Shown here piece by piece: positions 51,511 to 61,381 of a DNA stretch of 64,000 nucleotides. Origin of the DNA: Sedimenticola_A sp040506425 (GTDB taxonomy: Bacteria; Pseudomonadota; Gammaproteobacteria; Chromatiales; Chromatiaceae); contig OZ245051.1 of assembly GCA_965224515.1 (NCBI GenBank), forward strand, positions 2,356,001-2,420,000, given 5' to 3'. Every line of letters starts with the position of its first letter. Position 1 is the stretch's first letter. The translations under genes and the position numbers were made by a program. The notes beneath the pieces are model-generated. The model was given only the letters and a program-made list of their open reading frames with translations, had not been told where the DNA came from and ran no database searches.

Positions 51511-52959
51511 TTGAGCGAAGAACAAGTAAACAGACATGATGCCGCTGAAGCTGCAATGGACGAGCTCTATGCTGAATCAGTCCATTATCATGTAAATACT
51601 GGCGATGAGACTATTCACGCTAAACGAGTGCCTGGTAAGTGGCGCACTTTCAAGTGGTGGAGTGCAGCTGTTTGGCTCGTTTTCTTCCTCGGCCCCTACA
51701 TGCGCTGGGGAGATCGCCAGGCGGTTTTGTTTGATATTCCCAACCGCCAGTTTCATATCTTTGGGATAACCATACTGCCCCAGGATTTTTGGATGCTCTC
51801 CCTGGTTTTGCTCTTTTTCGCCATTCTGCTGGCAGTTGTTACTGCGCTGGCTGGTCGCGTCTGGTGCGGTTTTTTCTGTTTTCAGACAGTCTGGACAGAT
51901 ATCTACACCTGGATTGAGGAGAAGCTGGAGGGCAATCCCCAGAAGCGCGTCAAGATGGAGAAGGCGCCCTGGAGCGCGAGCAAGATCCGAATAAAGGCGA
52001 TCAAGCATTTCATCTGGCTGATCATTGGTGCTCTCACCGGTATCGCCTTTACCGGCTGGTTTGTTGATGCGTTTGATCTCTGGAAGGATGTACTAACACT
52101 GCAGTTGGCAGGCAGCGCCTTGATTACAATAAGCCTGTTTTCTGTCGGTACTTACGCACTTGCGGGTTTTCTGCGTGAACAGACCTGCCTCTGGCTCTGC
52201 CCTTATGCTCGTATTCAGGGCGTTATGGTAGACACCGCCACTGCTGTTCCGACCTACGATTTTTACCGTGGTGAACCCCGTGGGCGGGTGAAAAAGGGGC
52301 AGACACAGGAAGAGAGCGGCAAAGGCGACTGTGTAGACTGCAATCAATGCGTTGCGGTCTGTCCGACGGGTGTTGATATCCGTCACGGTCAGCAGGAAGG
52401 CTGCATTATGTGCGCCCTCTGTATTGATGCCTGTGACGCCGTGATGGAGAAGGTGGACCGTCCAATCGGATTGATTCGTTATGAATCCCTGGATGAGCTG
52501 GAAGGCAAAGAGACCCGTTCCATGTTCAAGCGGCCTCGCGTCTGGGTCTACGGCATTATTCTGACGGCGGCCCTGTCCGGTATCGGGTACGGGCTCAGCA
52601 CCCTGGATGCGGTGGCGCTCAAGGTTCTCCACGACCGTCAGCCTCTGTTTGTGACCCAGAGCGATGGTTCGATTCAGAACAAGTATACTCTGAAGGTTCT
52701 GAACAAAATGACCGAGGATCTTGAGGTGACAATCACGGCTTCTGGACTTGAGGGGATCGTTTTGGTTGGGGCAGACAAGATTGTGTCTGCACGAAAGGGT
52801 AAGGTGACTCCCCGGGTTGTTTTTGCACGTGTTCCGCGGGAAAATCTGAAGGAAGAGTCTCAACCTATCGTCTTCCATATCGAGGCGACGAGTGCTACTG
52901 GTGAGGTCTACAGCAGCCGACGGGAAAGTTTCTTCGTCGGGCCCAGGCCTCGTCGCTAA
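51511..52959 (+). CDS. ccoG: cbb3 oxidase accessory protein CcoG (FixG/RdxA)
   Basis: Membrane ferredoxin-like protein that reduces copper(II) for CuB insertion into the cbb3 oxidase. The 482-residue protein has about five helices. The polyferredoxin centre lies in the middle: CVDCNQCVAVCP and CIMCALCIDACD, two 4Fe-4S motifs. A C-terminal periplasmic immunoglobulin-like domain follows. Extra cysteines VWCGFFCFQTVW and CLWLCPY precede the clusters. The start TTG at 51511 follows AGGAGAGA. It is a separate transcription unit after the ccoNOQP terminator. Confidence 0.94.
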   Translation: MSEEQVNRHDAAEAAMDELYAESVHYHVNTGDETIHAKRVPGKWRTFKWWSAAVWLVFFLGPYMRWGDRQAVLFDIPNRQFHIFGITILPQDFWMLSLVLLFFAILLAVVTALAGRVWCGFFCFQTVWTDIYTWIEEKLEGNPQKRVKMEKAPWSASKIRIKAIKHFIWLIIGALTGIAFTGWFVDAFDLWKDVLTLQLAGSALITISLFSVGTYALAGFLREQTCLWLCPYARIQGVMVDTATAVPTYDFYRGEPRGRVKKGQTQEESGKGDCVDCNQCVAVCPTGVDIRHGQQEGCIMCALCIDACDAVMEKVDRPIGLIRYESLDELEGKETRSMFKRPRVWVYGIILTAALSGIGYGLSTLDAVALKVLHDRQPLFVTQSDGSIQNKYTLKVLNKMTEDLEVTITASGLEGIVLVGADKIVSARKGKVTPRVVFARVPRENLKEESQPIVFHIEATSATGEVYSSRRESFFVGPRPRR

Positions 52960-52979
52960 AGCAGATGTTTAGCAGTTCC

Positions 52980-53030
52980 GGGAAGGGCGGGCTATAATGG
53001 CCCGCCCTTCCCGTTTTACGGTTTTTTTAT
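52980..53030 (+). terminator. Terminator after ccoG
   Basis: GGGAAGGGCGGGC and GCCCGCCCTTCCC form a 13-bp stem with a 7-base loop, followed by GTTTTACGGTTTTTTT. Confidence 0.85.
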
Positions 53031-53064
53031 TATTAAATCCGGGCAATGTACCCGGGGAAACGAA

Positions 53065-53583
53065 ATGAGCAATACTGAACAGAATTCCGCAAACAAGCAA
53101 CGTGCCCTGCGCAGCCCCTGGGTGCTGGGTATTATCGCCATGCTGGTGATTTTCGTGATCGCCAATGTCATCATGATTACGCTGTCTCTTGATCGCCCGG
53201 GCCTGGTGGATGATGACTACTACGATCGTGCCCAGGACTATGAAATGAACATGCTGAAGCGCCAGGCCAAGGCGCGGGAACTGGGCTGGAAAACCAAGGT
53301 GGAAGAACCTGAATATGCCGACATAGGTAAGCCGGTCAGCTACGGGTTCCGTATCAGCGATAAAGAGGGTAAGCCTGTTGAGGCTGATTCGGTCACCTTC
53401 TATGTCTATCGCCCCGCGGATGAGGATCAAGACTTTTCAGTACCCATGAAAGCAGTTGAGCCTGGTTACTACAAAGCGGAGGTTACCTATCCTCTGCTTG
53501 GTGTGTGGGACATACTGGTCAGTGTAAGCAAGGACGGCTACGAACTGAACGTACCCAGCCATATCAGTGCAGGCGTAAAATAA
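53065..53583 (+). CDS. ccoH: cbb3 oxidase assembly protein CcoH (FixH)
   Basis: A 172-residue protein with one N-terminal helix (SPWVLGIIAMLVIFVIANVIMI) and a periplasmic beta-sandwich domain of the FixH family. The conserved DDDYYDRAQDYE follows the helix. FixH/CcoH interacts with the cbb3 subunits during assembly. It lies 3 bases before ccoI and shares its transcription unit. Confidence 0.9.
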   Translation: MSNTEQNSANKQRALRSPWVLGIIAMLVIFVIANVIMITLSLDRPGLVDDDYYDRAQDYEMNMLKRQAKARELGWKTKVEEPEYADIGKPVSYGFRISDKEGKPVEADSVTFYVYRPADEDQDFSVPMKAVEPGYYKAEVTYPLLGVWDILVSVSKDGYELNVPSHISAGVK

Positions 53584-53586
53584 TAG

Positions 53587-56109
53587 ATGGGAAGTGCCCA
53601 GGCTGCAGATAACCTGCCAATGGATGCTGATAAAGATGAAGCCGGCGCCTGTTTTCACTGCAGTCTGCCGGTTCAGCCCTCTGAACGCATTGCAGGCGAG
53701 ATAGAGGGCACGGAAAGAGATTTCTGCTGCATCGGCTGTAAATCGGTCTGCGAGGCTATCTATGCCGCAGGCCTTCAAGGCTTCTACCAGCGCACTCCTG
53801 AAGGTGCGCCACTGGCACCACCCCCTGAACTTCCCAAAGAGCTTGCCCTGTACGATTTGGATGAAGTCCAGGAAGAGTTTGTGGATACCTCGGCTGAAGT
53901 GCGTGATATCCACCTGCTGGTCGAAGGAATTCACTGTGCGGCCTGTGTCTGGCTGATTGAGAACACCCTGAAGTCCACGCCCGGTATAGTCGAAGCGAGA
54001 GTCAATCTCTCCGGACGCAGGCTCCATGTCAAGTGGGACAACCACTCCCTCAAGCTATCTGCCATCATTCAGCGTTTGGGTCAGATCGGCTACGGTGCTG
54101 TACCCTATGATCCCGAGGCGGCAGAGGGCAGCCTGAAACGCCAGAACCGTGATCTGCTCTACCGCATGGCATTTGCCGGGTTCACCATGATGAACCTGTT
54201 GTGGATATCCATTGCTCTCTACTCCGGTGCGGACAAGGGTGAGTTCCGCACCATGTTCCACTGGGTCGGTTTTGCCCTGGCAACGCCGACACTGCTCTAT
54301 TCCGGCTATCCCTTCTTCAAGGGGGCCTGGTCCGGAATCAGGAACATGCACCTGGGAATGGATCTGCCTATCGCCATTGGTGCTTCCATCACCTATCTCT
54401 ATTCGCTCTATGTCACGCTCGGTGGATCAACCACTGGAGAGGTCTACTGGGATACGGTGGTCAACTTCCTCTTTGTTATCCTGGTTGGGCGGCACCTTGA
54501 AGCTATTTCGAAACGCCAGGCGGTCTCCTCCACCCAGCGATTGCTTGACCTTCAGCCCCGCGTGGCCACGGTTATGCGGGATGAGGAAGAGCAAATTGTC
54601 CCCATTCGCTCGGTTAAGGTGGGTGAACTGGTGCTTGTCAGGCCCGGTGAGCGAATCCCGGTGGACGGCGTGGTCCTGGAAGGGGCCAGTGCCGTGGATG
54701 AGGCGATGCTTACAGGTGAGTCCGAGCCCGTGGCCAAAGTGCAGGGTGAGAGCGTGTCGTCGGGTACGATCAACGGACACGGCGTACTGCATGTCCAGGT
54801 CGAAGGCCTGCTGAAGAACACCGCCCTGGGCCGAATTATACGCCTGGTAGAAGAGGCCCAGGCGAGCAAGGCACCGATCCAGTGTATGGCCGACCGTATC
54901 GTTCCCTGGTTCGTTGCAGTGACTATCGGTCTGGCTACCGGAACCTTCCTGTGGTGGATCGGCACAGACTTTGAAATGGCGCTGATGGCGGCCACTGCCG
55001 TACTGATCATAACCTGCCCCTGTGCCTTTGGCCTGGCCACACCGATGTCCATTGCCGTTGCGTCCGGACTTGGCGCCCGTCACGGTATCCTGGTCAAGAA
55101 TGGCGAGGTTCTGGAGACCCTTTCAGATATCAATCACGTGGTATTCGATAAAACGGGCACCCTGACCGAGGGTCGAATGAGTGTCAGCTCCATTCAGTTG
55201 CCGGACTCCTTGTGGGTGCGGGGTGAGGGGCAGTCCACCGAATCGGTCAAGGAACTGCTTACCGGGTTGGCGGCCCTTGAACACTATTCTGAACACCCGG
55301 TGGCGTCAGCTATTACGGAATGTGCGGAGTCGGTTGGAATAAGTCCTGGCATGCTCAAGGCAGAAGAGTTTGTGAACCGTCCAGGTTATGGCGTGTCGGC
55401 CGTGGTGGGTGGTAAAAAAATTGCAGCGGGAAATGCCCAGTGGATGGATGAGTTGGGCGTTACTCGCAACCCTGATTTCAGTGGACGGCAACAGGCACTG
55501 GATGCATCTGGCATAGGGTCACTTCATTGCGCGGTGGATGGTGTTGAAACAGCCCTGATCGCTGTGGAAGACAGGATTCGGGATGATGCGCTTGCCCTGG
55601 TTGAGGCCCTGAAAGCTGAAGGGATGCATCTGACCCTGCTCAGTGGTGATCGCCAGCGTACGGCGGAGGCTATTGCCCAGCGTCTCGGTGGCATGGAAGT
55701 GATCGCCGAAGTGATGCCGGAGGATAAGGATAGGGTTATTTCCGAACTCCAGGCGGGCAACCACAAGGTCGCCATGGTCGGCGACGGGGTTAACGATGCG
55801 CCGGCACTTGTCCGGGCCGACGTGGGTATCGCCCTGGGTTCCGGTACGGATGTCTCCATTGCAAGTGCCGATATCGTTCTTATGAGCAGCGAACTTGAAA
55901 AGGTACATCTGGCCGCGGCACTCTCACGCCGGACGCTGAGAACGATTCGTCAGAACATCGGTATCTCAATCACGTATAATTTCATCATGGTGCCACTGGC
56001 TATGGCTGCTTTTGTCACCCCCCTGGTGGCTGCGGTATCCATGCCGATCAGTTCACTGCTGGTTATTGGCAATGCTGCACGGATACGTACCCTGTTCCGG
56101 GGACAGTGA
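53587..56109 (+). CDS. ccoI: Copper-translocating P-type ATPase CcoI (FixI)
   Basis: An inner-membrane P1B-ATPase that exports copper to the periplasm for cbb3 assembly. The 840-residue protein has an N-terminal cysteine-rich region (CFHC and CCIGC, residues 22-50). A heavy-metal domain with GIHCAAC follows (Cys117, Cys120), then eight helices with the transport motif CPC (477-479) and the phosphorylated Asp521 in DKTGT. GDGVNDAPAL is the hinge motif. The start is ATG 53587. Location between ccoH and ccoS supports CcoI rather than general copper resistance. Confidence 0.95.
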   Translation: MGSAQAADNLPMDADKDEAGACFHCSLPVQPSERIAGEIEGTERDFCCIGCKSVCEAIYAAGLQGFYQRTPEGAPLAPPPELPKELALYDLDEVQEEFVDTSAEVRDIHLLVEGIHCAACVWLIENTLKSTPGIVEARVNLSGRRLHVKWDNHSLKLSAIIQRLGQIGYGAVPYDPEAAEGSLKRQNRDLLYRMAFAGFTMMNLLWISIALYSGADKGEFRTMFHWVGFALATPTLLYSGYPFFKGAWSGIRNMHLGMDLPIAIGASITYLYSLYVTLGGSTTGEVYWDTVVNFLFVILVGRHLEAISKRQAVSSTQRLLDLQPRVATVMRDEEEQIVPIRSVKVGELVLVRPGERIPVDGVVLEGASAVDEAMLTGESEPVAKVQGESVSSGTINGHGVLHVQVEGLLKNTALGRIIRLVEEAQASKAPIQCMADRIVPWFVAVTIGLATGTFLWWIGTDFEMALMAATAVLIITCPCAFGLATPMSIAVASGLGARHGILVKNGEVLETLSDINHVVFDKTGTLTEGRMSVSSIQLPDSLWVRGEGQSTESVKELLTGLAALEHYSEHPVASAITECAESVGISPGMLKAEEFVNRPGYGVSAVVGGKKIAAGNAQWMDELGVTRNPDFSGRQQALDASGIGSLHCAVDGVETALIAVEDRIRDDALALVEALKAEGMHLTLLSGDRQRTAEAIAQRLGGMEVIAEVMPEDKDRVISELQAGNHKVAMVGDGVNDAPALVRADVGIALGSGTDVSIASADIVLMSSELEKVHLAAALSRRTLRTIRQNIGISITYNFIMVPLAMAAFVTPLVAAVSMPISSLLVIGNAARIRTLFRGQ

Positions 56110-56142
56110 TAGACTACAGCCAAACGAGATTGGAGTATCCTG

Positions 56143-56346
56143 ATGGAAGTGATCTACGGTTTGATTCCTGGAATGATTATCCTGGGACTGATTGCGGTCG
56201 GAATAATGTTCTGGGCGGCCAAGAGCGGCCAGTTCGAAGACCTGGAGGGTGAGGCCCACAGAATCCTGATGGATGAGGACCTGATGCCGGATCACCAGGA
56301 AAAGAATGAAAAGAGTGAGCCCGCTGAGCCCCCCGAAGAGAAGTAA
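56143..56346 (+). CDS. ccoS: cbb3 oxidase maturation protein CcoS
   Basis: A 67-residue bitopic protein with one helix (residues 4-25, IYGLIPGMIILGLIAVGIMFWAA) and the family segment KSGQFEDLEGEAHRILMDED, then an acidic tail. CcoS is needed for cofactor insertion into CcoN. It ends the ccoH-ccoI-ccoS unit. Confidence 0.93.
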   Translation: MEVIYGLIPGMIILGLIAVGIMFWAAKSGQFEDLEGEAHRILMDEDLMPDHQEKNEKSEPAEPPEEK

Positions 56347-56370
56347 CTCCCGGTTCTTGTCTGCCGCCGT

Positions 56371-57339
56371 TTAATTATTCCGCTGCTCCAGAGGCTCGAG
56401 GTATCTCTTGGAGACATAGCCTTCAAACCCATCAGTAGTACGTACCCGGTACCATGGCCTGTCTCTTGAACTCTCAAGCAAGGCTACCTGCTCTGCGCCA
56501 TTTAAAACCTTTGTTACCGAAAACCTGGTTCCAGGTCCTGTTCTCAGGTTGAGATGGCTGGCTGCGACCTGAAAGAACTGGTTGGCACGGGAGGCAGCTA
56601 CCAGCATGTTGTCCGGATCAAGGGGCATGGTGTGAACAAGCCTTCGTGCCATGTCGCTGGTTACGCTCTCCATCTCATCTGCGTTGATGATTCGGTTTGC
56701 CTTGAATATACCGATTACCAGGTCGATGGGTGACAGGGGTAGGGCCCCCTCGGAGCTGCTTGCAAGATGGGAGCCTTCCCAGGCGATAAATCCATCATTG
56801 GCTCTGACCAGTTGAAGCTCCGCTCCCACCCTCAATGAGGAGAAGAGACCCATTTTTACAACGCTGAATTTCGTTATGTTGCCCTTGAGGAGCCAACGAC
56901 AGCCGACACGTTGTGCAATGATGGAGTCTGATGGTTTGCCCCCCAGTTTTCTTATCGCTTCATCCACTTTTTTTCGGGATACAAGGCGGGTGGGGTATGC
57001 AGCCATATGTCCCTGTAGAAAACGTCGTACCAACTCCTGTTTGTCTTCAGGACTGAGCTGGTGGTCATAGGCCAGTTCGGTCAGTTCCTCTCTGTTCTCC
57101 ATGCCGGTTTGGGTGAACTCAATAATCTCCCTGCTATCTTCGGACAACTCAAGAGGCATCATTGCCACGCAGGAGAGTGCGGCGCTGGAAAAGCCGGGAT
57201 TGATCCTGTAGTTCACACCGTTGGTCATATCATGAACGGAGTTCTGATCAGCAGACTGGTCCATGTAAGTCGGCAGCGACATGCATCCGCTGACAAGCAG
57301 GGAAAGGAGAGGAACTGTAATTATCACCAGCTTTTTCAT
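56371..57339 (-). CDS. Lipoprotein with C-terminal SH3-like domain
   Basis: A 322-residue lipoprotein. The signal peptide ends in VSGC (Cys19). The middle domain (residues about 40-240) resembles the beta-rich lipoprotein family of DUF799/GNA1162 and LpoB-like proteins, with RWLLKGNITKFSVVKMGL and AELQLVRANDGFIAWEG. The C-terminus is a bacterial SH3 domain (ASHLNLRTGPGTRFSVTKVL to YVSKRYLEP), which often binds peptidoglycan. It converges on ccoS. The function is unknown; an envelope or secretion accessory role is plausible. Confidence 0.8.
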   Translation of the reverse strand: MKKLVIITVPLLSLLVSGCMSLPTYMDQSADQNSVHDMTNGVNYRINPGFSSAALSCVAMMPLELSEDSREIIEFTQTGMENREELTELAYDHQLSPEDKQELVRRFLQGHMAAYPTRLVSRKKVDEAIRKLGGKPSDSIIAQRVGCRWLLKGNITKFSVVKMGLFSSLRVGAELQLVRANDGFIAWEGSHLASSSEGALPLSPIDLVIGIFKANRIINADEMESVTSDMARRLVHTMPLDPDNMLVAASRANQFFQVAASHLNLRTGPGTRFSVTKVLNGAEQVALLESSRDRPWYRVRTTDGFEGYVSKRYLEPLEQRNN

Positions 57340-57662
57340 AGTTATTACTCTATTGCCTGCGATTGAATATAGATGCGTTCAGCAATTAAGAGTTGAATGT
57401 GGTTCACATGCTGCGGTTGCTGGTCTGTGAAAAACCACGACCTGTGAAAGGGGTCACGGCTGTTCAACGACGTGGGTCTCCAATCCGGTATCTGAATACG
57501 GATTTTGCAACAAACGCTTTTTCCGCTACTCCCGCAATAATCACCAGTTTCATGCCACTGCCTGGCAATCAGGACTTGAAACCATGCGTAAAATAAGGGA
57601 ATCTAGTGATTCAGAAATAATTTCTCATATATAAAGCGAACTTTCTCTGTTTGAACGCAAAA
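57340..57662. other. Divergent intergenic region without a clear gene
   Basis: About 320 bases between the lipoprotein and the GGDEF-EAL gene. A 67-codon frame (57393-57596) has no ribosome-binding site or family features. No strong promoter was recognised. Confidence 0.35.
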
Positions 57663-60455
57663 ATGAAATTTCAAACCAAGATCGACGAGTTCAGAAATTC
57701 AGGTTACAGACGAAAATTCACCGAATTTGTGCGGATCTTGTTCCCCTGGACACTCCTGTTGGCACTGCTGGTGGCGCTTTATGCAACAATCCAAAACGAA
57801 AGCAGGACAGATAGCCTTCAGCTCAGGGAAGAGCTGAACATCGGCTTGGGTGGTCGGGCAGTAATCCAGGAACTGGACAGCGTTCTCTCTGACCTGCTTG
57901 CAGTCTCACGCAATTCCTGGTTATCGGTTTCAGGTGGAATCAACGGGATTGATGATCATTTCGTCCACACATTAAAGGTCTTCTCTGAAGAGAAGGGGCT
58001 TTACGACCAGATACGCGTTATCGATATGAACGGTGACGAGATCATGCGTATCGACCACAGGCAGGGTGAAGCTCATGTCAGGCCTGCCTCTGAACTGCAG
58101 AACAAGGCTGATCGTTACTATTTCAAGGAGAGTGTCACCCTGGAGAGGGGGGAGGTTTTTATATCACCCCTGGATCTCAACATGGAGCATGGTGAGATCG
58201 AGCGGCCCTTAAAACCGATGATTCGGTTCGTTACCCCGGTTTTCGACAACCTGGGTGGAAAGCGCGGTGTGCTGGTACTCAACTATTATGCAATCCGCTT
58301 GATTGAACGCTTCAGATCCGCCGTGGCCAACATCGCCGACCATGCCATGATCGTCACCAACGAAGGTTACTGGATAGCTCATCCAGACCCTGATAAAGAG
58401 TGGGGTTTCATGCTGAACCGTGATGAGCGGTATATGAATGACCACGGGATGGATGTATGGAAGAGAATAGCCTCATCGGAGACGGGTCAGTTCTATTCAG
58501 GTGATGGCCTGCACACCTACAGCACTGTCTGGCCTCTAAAAACTGTCGGTCATGGCGTGGAGAGTGGAGGTGAAAGCTCCCATATTCGGAGACAGAACTA
58601 TGTGGATGGCTACTACTGGAAGATGATATCCCATGTTCCCCAGGCCGCCCTTGATGATCACCGGTATGAAATACTGGGGCAGATATTTATCGTGGCGGTT
58701 CCCCTCTACCTGCTACTGATAGGGATTTGCTGGATATTGGCAAGTCAGAAGGTTGAGCAGAAACGCATTCAAACAGACCTACGCCTTGCCGCCAGTGTTT
58801 TCGAACAGGTTACTGAAGGTGTTCTGATTACGGATGACAAGAATATTATCCGTTCAGTCAACCCTGCATTTACCCGGATCACTGGCTATACGCAGGATGA
58901 AGTGGTTGGTTGCAAGCCCTCTATTCTCAGCTCGGGTAAACAGGGCAAAACATTCTACCAGGAGATGTGGGTACAACTGGCCAGGCATGGATGCTGGGAA
59001 GGGGAGATATGGAACAAGAAGAAGAGCGGCGAGGTATACCCGGAAAGACTCTCAATTGTTGCCATAAACAAGGAGAGGAGTTCAGAAGTCGCCGCTTATG
59101 CTGCGCTGTTCCAGGATATCACTGAAGAGAAGGTTCTACAGAACAGGCTGATAAAGCATGCACATTTCGACAACCTGACCGGTCTGGCAAACCGGCTGCT
59201 ATTTATGGACCGCCTGGATCAGGCTGTTACCGAGTCCTCAAGGAGGGGGGATACATTCGCCCTGATGTTCATTGATCTGGATCGTTTCAAAGTGATAAAC
59301 GACACCATTGGTCATGATGCGGGTGACGAGGTGCTTCGCCAGGTTTCACTGCGTATCAGCCAGGTGGTCAGGCAGTCAGACACAGTGGCTCGACTTGGAG
59401 GGGACGAATTCACGGTCATACTGAAGAACCTCGTTAATAACGGGGATGCCGCCATTGTCGGCGAAAAGATCATCGAGGTTGTGGCCAAGCCGGTGAATAT
59501 TGATGGCCAGGATGTTTTCATCGGCTCGAGTATAGGTATTACCGTTTTTCCCGATGATGGAACGGATGTCGAAACACTGCTGCGCAATGCCGACCTGGCG
59601 ATGTACCAATCAAAGCAGAGCGGAAGATCCCAATATCACTTTTTCTCCAACGAGCTCAACTCGTTTACCAGGCAGAAACTTGAAATAGAGCAGGAGTTGC
59701 GCAAGGCGATAGATAACAGGGATCTATCTCTCCACTACCAACCCATCATTGACCCCAGGCATCAGTGCGTCAGCTCCGCTGAAGCGCTGCTTCGTTGGAA
59801 TCACGCCGAGAAGGGCATGATCAGCCCGGATATCTTTATTCCTGTCGCCGAAGAGACCGGGCTCATCGAGCAGATAGGGGAATGGGTTATGTACGAAGCC
59901 GTAAGGCAGGCAAAGGAGTGGGCGGACCTGGGTCTTCCCAAATTCAGTACCTGTATCAACCTCTCCAGTCGCCAACTGAGACTGGGATTCAATCGGGCAT
60001 TTGTTGAGAAGGTGCTTGATGAACATGGGTTGGCGACAGAGCACATTATGTTTGAAATTACTGAGACCGCCATGATGGAGGATAGCGATGCGTCGCTTAA
60101 ATGGCTGGATTCCCTGCGCGAACTCGGAATTAAAATATCTATTGATGACTTCGGGACGGGCTACTCCTCTCTGGGATACCTGAAGCGCTTTCCGGTTGAT
60201 GTTGTCAAAATTGACCGCTCATTTATCAAGAACATCACAACAGACAGAGATGACCAAAGCCTTACCAGGGCAATTATTGCCATGGCCGACAGCCTGGGAC
60301 TGGCGGTAGTGGCCGAGGGGGTTGAAAATGCCACGCAATTGGACCTGCTGACGGACATGGCGGAATTTGAAATCAAGATCCAGGGCTTTCACTACTCAAA
60401 ACCCCTTCCAGCTGACGAGTTTGTACAATTCGTCAGATCGTTTCAGGCAGAGTAA
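57663..60455 (+). CDS. Membrane sensor with PAS, GGDEF and EAL domains (c-di-GMP turnover)
   Basis: A 930-residue protein likely to sense an extracellular signal and adjust c-di-GMP. A membrane helix at about residues 27-46 is followed by a roughly 290-residue periplasmic dCache-like domain and a second helix near 340. A PAS domain (EQVTEGVLITDDKNIIRSVNPAFTRITGYTQDEVVG), an intact GGDEF domain (GGDEF at 579-583) and an intact EAL domain (Glu707 in EALLRW, later DDFGTGYSSL) complete it. Both enzyme motifs look functional, so either activity is possible. An in-frame TTG at 57651 is an alternative start. Confidence 0.9.
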   Translation: MKFQTKIDEFRNSGYRRKFTEFVRILFPWTLLLALLVALYATIQNESRTDSLQLREELNIGLGGRAVIQELDSVLSDLLAVSRNSWLSVSGGINGIDDHFVHTLKVFSEEKGLYDQIRVIDMNGDEIMRIDHRQGEAHVRPASELQNKADRYYFKESVTLERGEVFISPLDLNMEHGEIERPLKPMIRFVTPVFDNLGGKRGVLVLNYYAIRLIERFRSAVANIADHAMIVTNEGYWIAHPDPDKEWGFMLNRDERYMNDHGMDVWKRIASSETGQFYSGDGLHTYSTVWPLKTVGHGVESGGESSHIRRQNYVDGYYWKMISHVPQAALDDHRYEILGQIFIVAVPLYLLLIGICWILASQKVEQKRIQTDLRLAASVFEQVTEGVLITDDKNIIRSVNPAFTRITGYTQDEVVGCKPSILSSGKQGKTFYQEMWVQLARHGCWEGEIWNKKKSGEVYPERLSIVAINKERSSEVAAYAALFQDITEEKVLQNRLIKHAHFDNLTGLANRLLFMDRLDQAVTESSRRGDTFALMFIDLDRFKVINDTIGHDAGDEVLRQVSLRISQVVRQSDTVARLGGDEFTVILKNLVNNGDAAIVGEKIIEVVAKPVNIDGQDVFIGSSIGITVFPDDGTDVETLLRNADLAMYQSKQSGRSQYHFFSNELNSFTRQKLEIEQELRKAIDNRDLSLHYQPIIDPRHQCVSSAEALLRWNHAEKGMISPDIFIPVAEETGLIEQIGEWVMYEAVRQAKEWADLGLPKFSTCINLSSRQLRLGFNRAFVEKVLDEHGLATEHIMFEITETAMMEDSDASLKWLDSLRELGIKISIDDFGTGYSSLGYLKRFPVDVVKIDRSFIKNITTDRDDQSLTRAIIAMADSLGLAVVAEGVENATQLDLLTDMAEFEIKIQGFHYSKPLPADEFVQFVRSFQAE

Positions 60456-60501
60456 AAATGATCAGGCAGTGGTGATGCTGCCAAGCCATTCGTGAAGCAG
60501 C

Positions 60502-61188
60502 TTACTGCTGTTGTTCAGTCCGAAGAGACGCCTTCTCCAGCGGTTCCTGGATACGGTGGAACTGTGCAGGTATCACGTACTGAAACACCTCTTTGCCATC
60601 GGAGTTGAGGGCGATGTCCAGGCCCTTTGCCGGGTAGAGCCAGTGCTCTGCACCTGATTCCTGTTCGACGATGCGTTTGACCGGTTCGCCGAACCTGCCC
60701 TTGATCAGTTCAGCATCAAGGTTGGCAGCAGGAATATAGGTGATATGGCTGATTGTCACCCCGGAGAGGCTGTTGAAATCCTCGCCGCTGAGGGAGATCT
60801 TTCTGTTGCCGGTCTCAAGCTGCTTGAGGCGTGCTCCACGCTCATATATTCCAGTCAGCGTGGCCTCATCCAGGTCGAGGGTGAGGATGATCGATGCCCT
60901 GATGCCGTTGAGGTAGAGACGTTCAAAATAGGCCTCTACCGCATACTCGTCATCGGGGGTGGCGAACAGGTTGATATCAGCCGTCTCTTCAAAACCGGCC
61001 TGGGCTTCGGCGAGGGTCGTCTCCCCGAGGGTCAGGCCGAACACGGTCGACAGGCCCCGGTCATCTATCTCGATCTGCCAGGGCAGTCTGGGGTTGGGGT
61101 CTGGGGCGCGACCACCCGGTACAAGGATGGCGATAGCCAGAGCGATCAGGCTGAGGCTGAGAATACCCAGGATAATTTTTCGATCCAT
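60502..61188 (-). CDS. Conserved membrane-anchored protein of unknown function
   Basis: A 228-residue protein with one N-terminal helix (IILGILSLSLIALAIAILVPGG) and no lipobox, so it is probably anchored with the rest in the periplasm. The mature part holds LPWQIEIDDRGLSTVFGLTLGETTLAEAQ, a pattern I associate with a family of proteins of unknown function, and HWLYPAKGLDIALNSDGKEVFQYV. The C-terminus is helical. It is divergent from an unknown integral membrane protein. Confidence 0.72.
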   Translation of the reverse strand: MDRKIILGILSLSLIALAIAILVPGGRAPDPNPRLPWQIEIDDRGLSTVFGLTLGETTLAEAQAGFEETADINLFATPDDEYAVEAYFERLYLNGIRASIILTLDLDEATLTGIYERGARLKQLETGNRKISLSGEDFNSLSGVTISHITYIPAANLDAELIKGRFGEPVKRIVEQESGAEHWLYPAKGLDIALNSDGKEVFQYVIPAQFHRIQEPLEKASLRTEQQQ

Positions 61189-61381
61189 TATGACGACCTA
61201 GTGATTAAGGGACAGTGTCCGAACAGCTGACAGGGGCGCTATTCTACCTAATCGAGGGAAGGGAACAAACGCTGAATATTGAAAAGACCTGCCTGGTGCG
61301 GATGCAATTTGTGTCATCAAATGGTAATTTGAGCGGCTGTTTAGAAGATTAATAATTACCCATCCCCGGGAGCTCTGCTGC

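Noticed and set aside
52993..52999. TATAAT-like sequence near 52993
   Set aside because: It sits in the loop of the ccoG terminator hairpin and has no suitable -35 element.
57393..57596. 67-codon frame upstream of the GGDEF-EAL gene
   Set aside because: No ribosome-binding site, signal peptide or domain; composition does not look coding.
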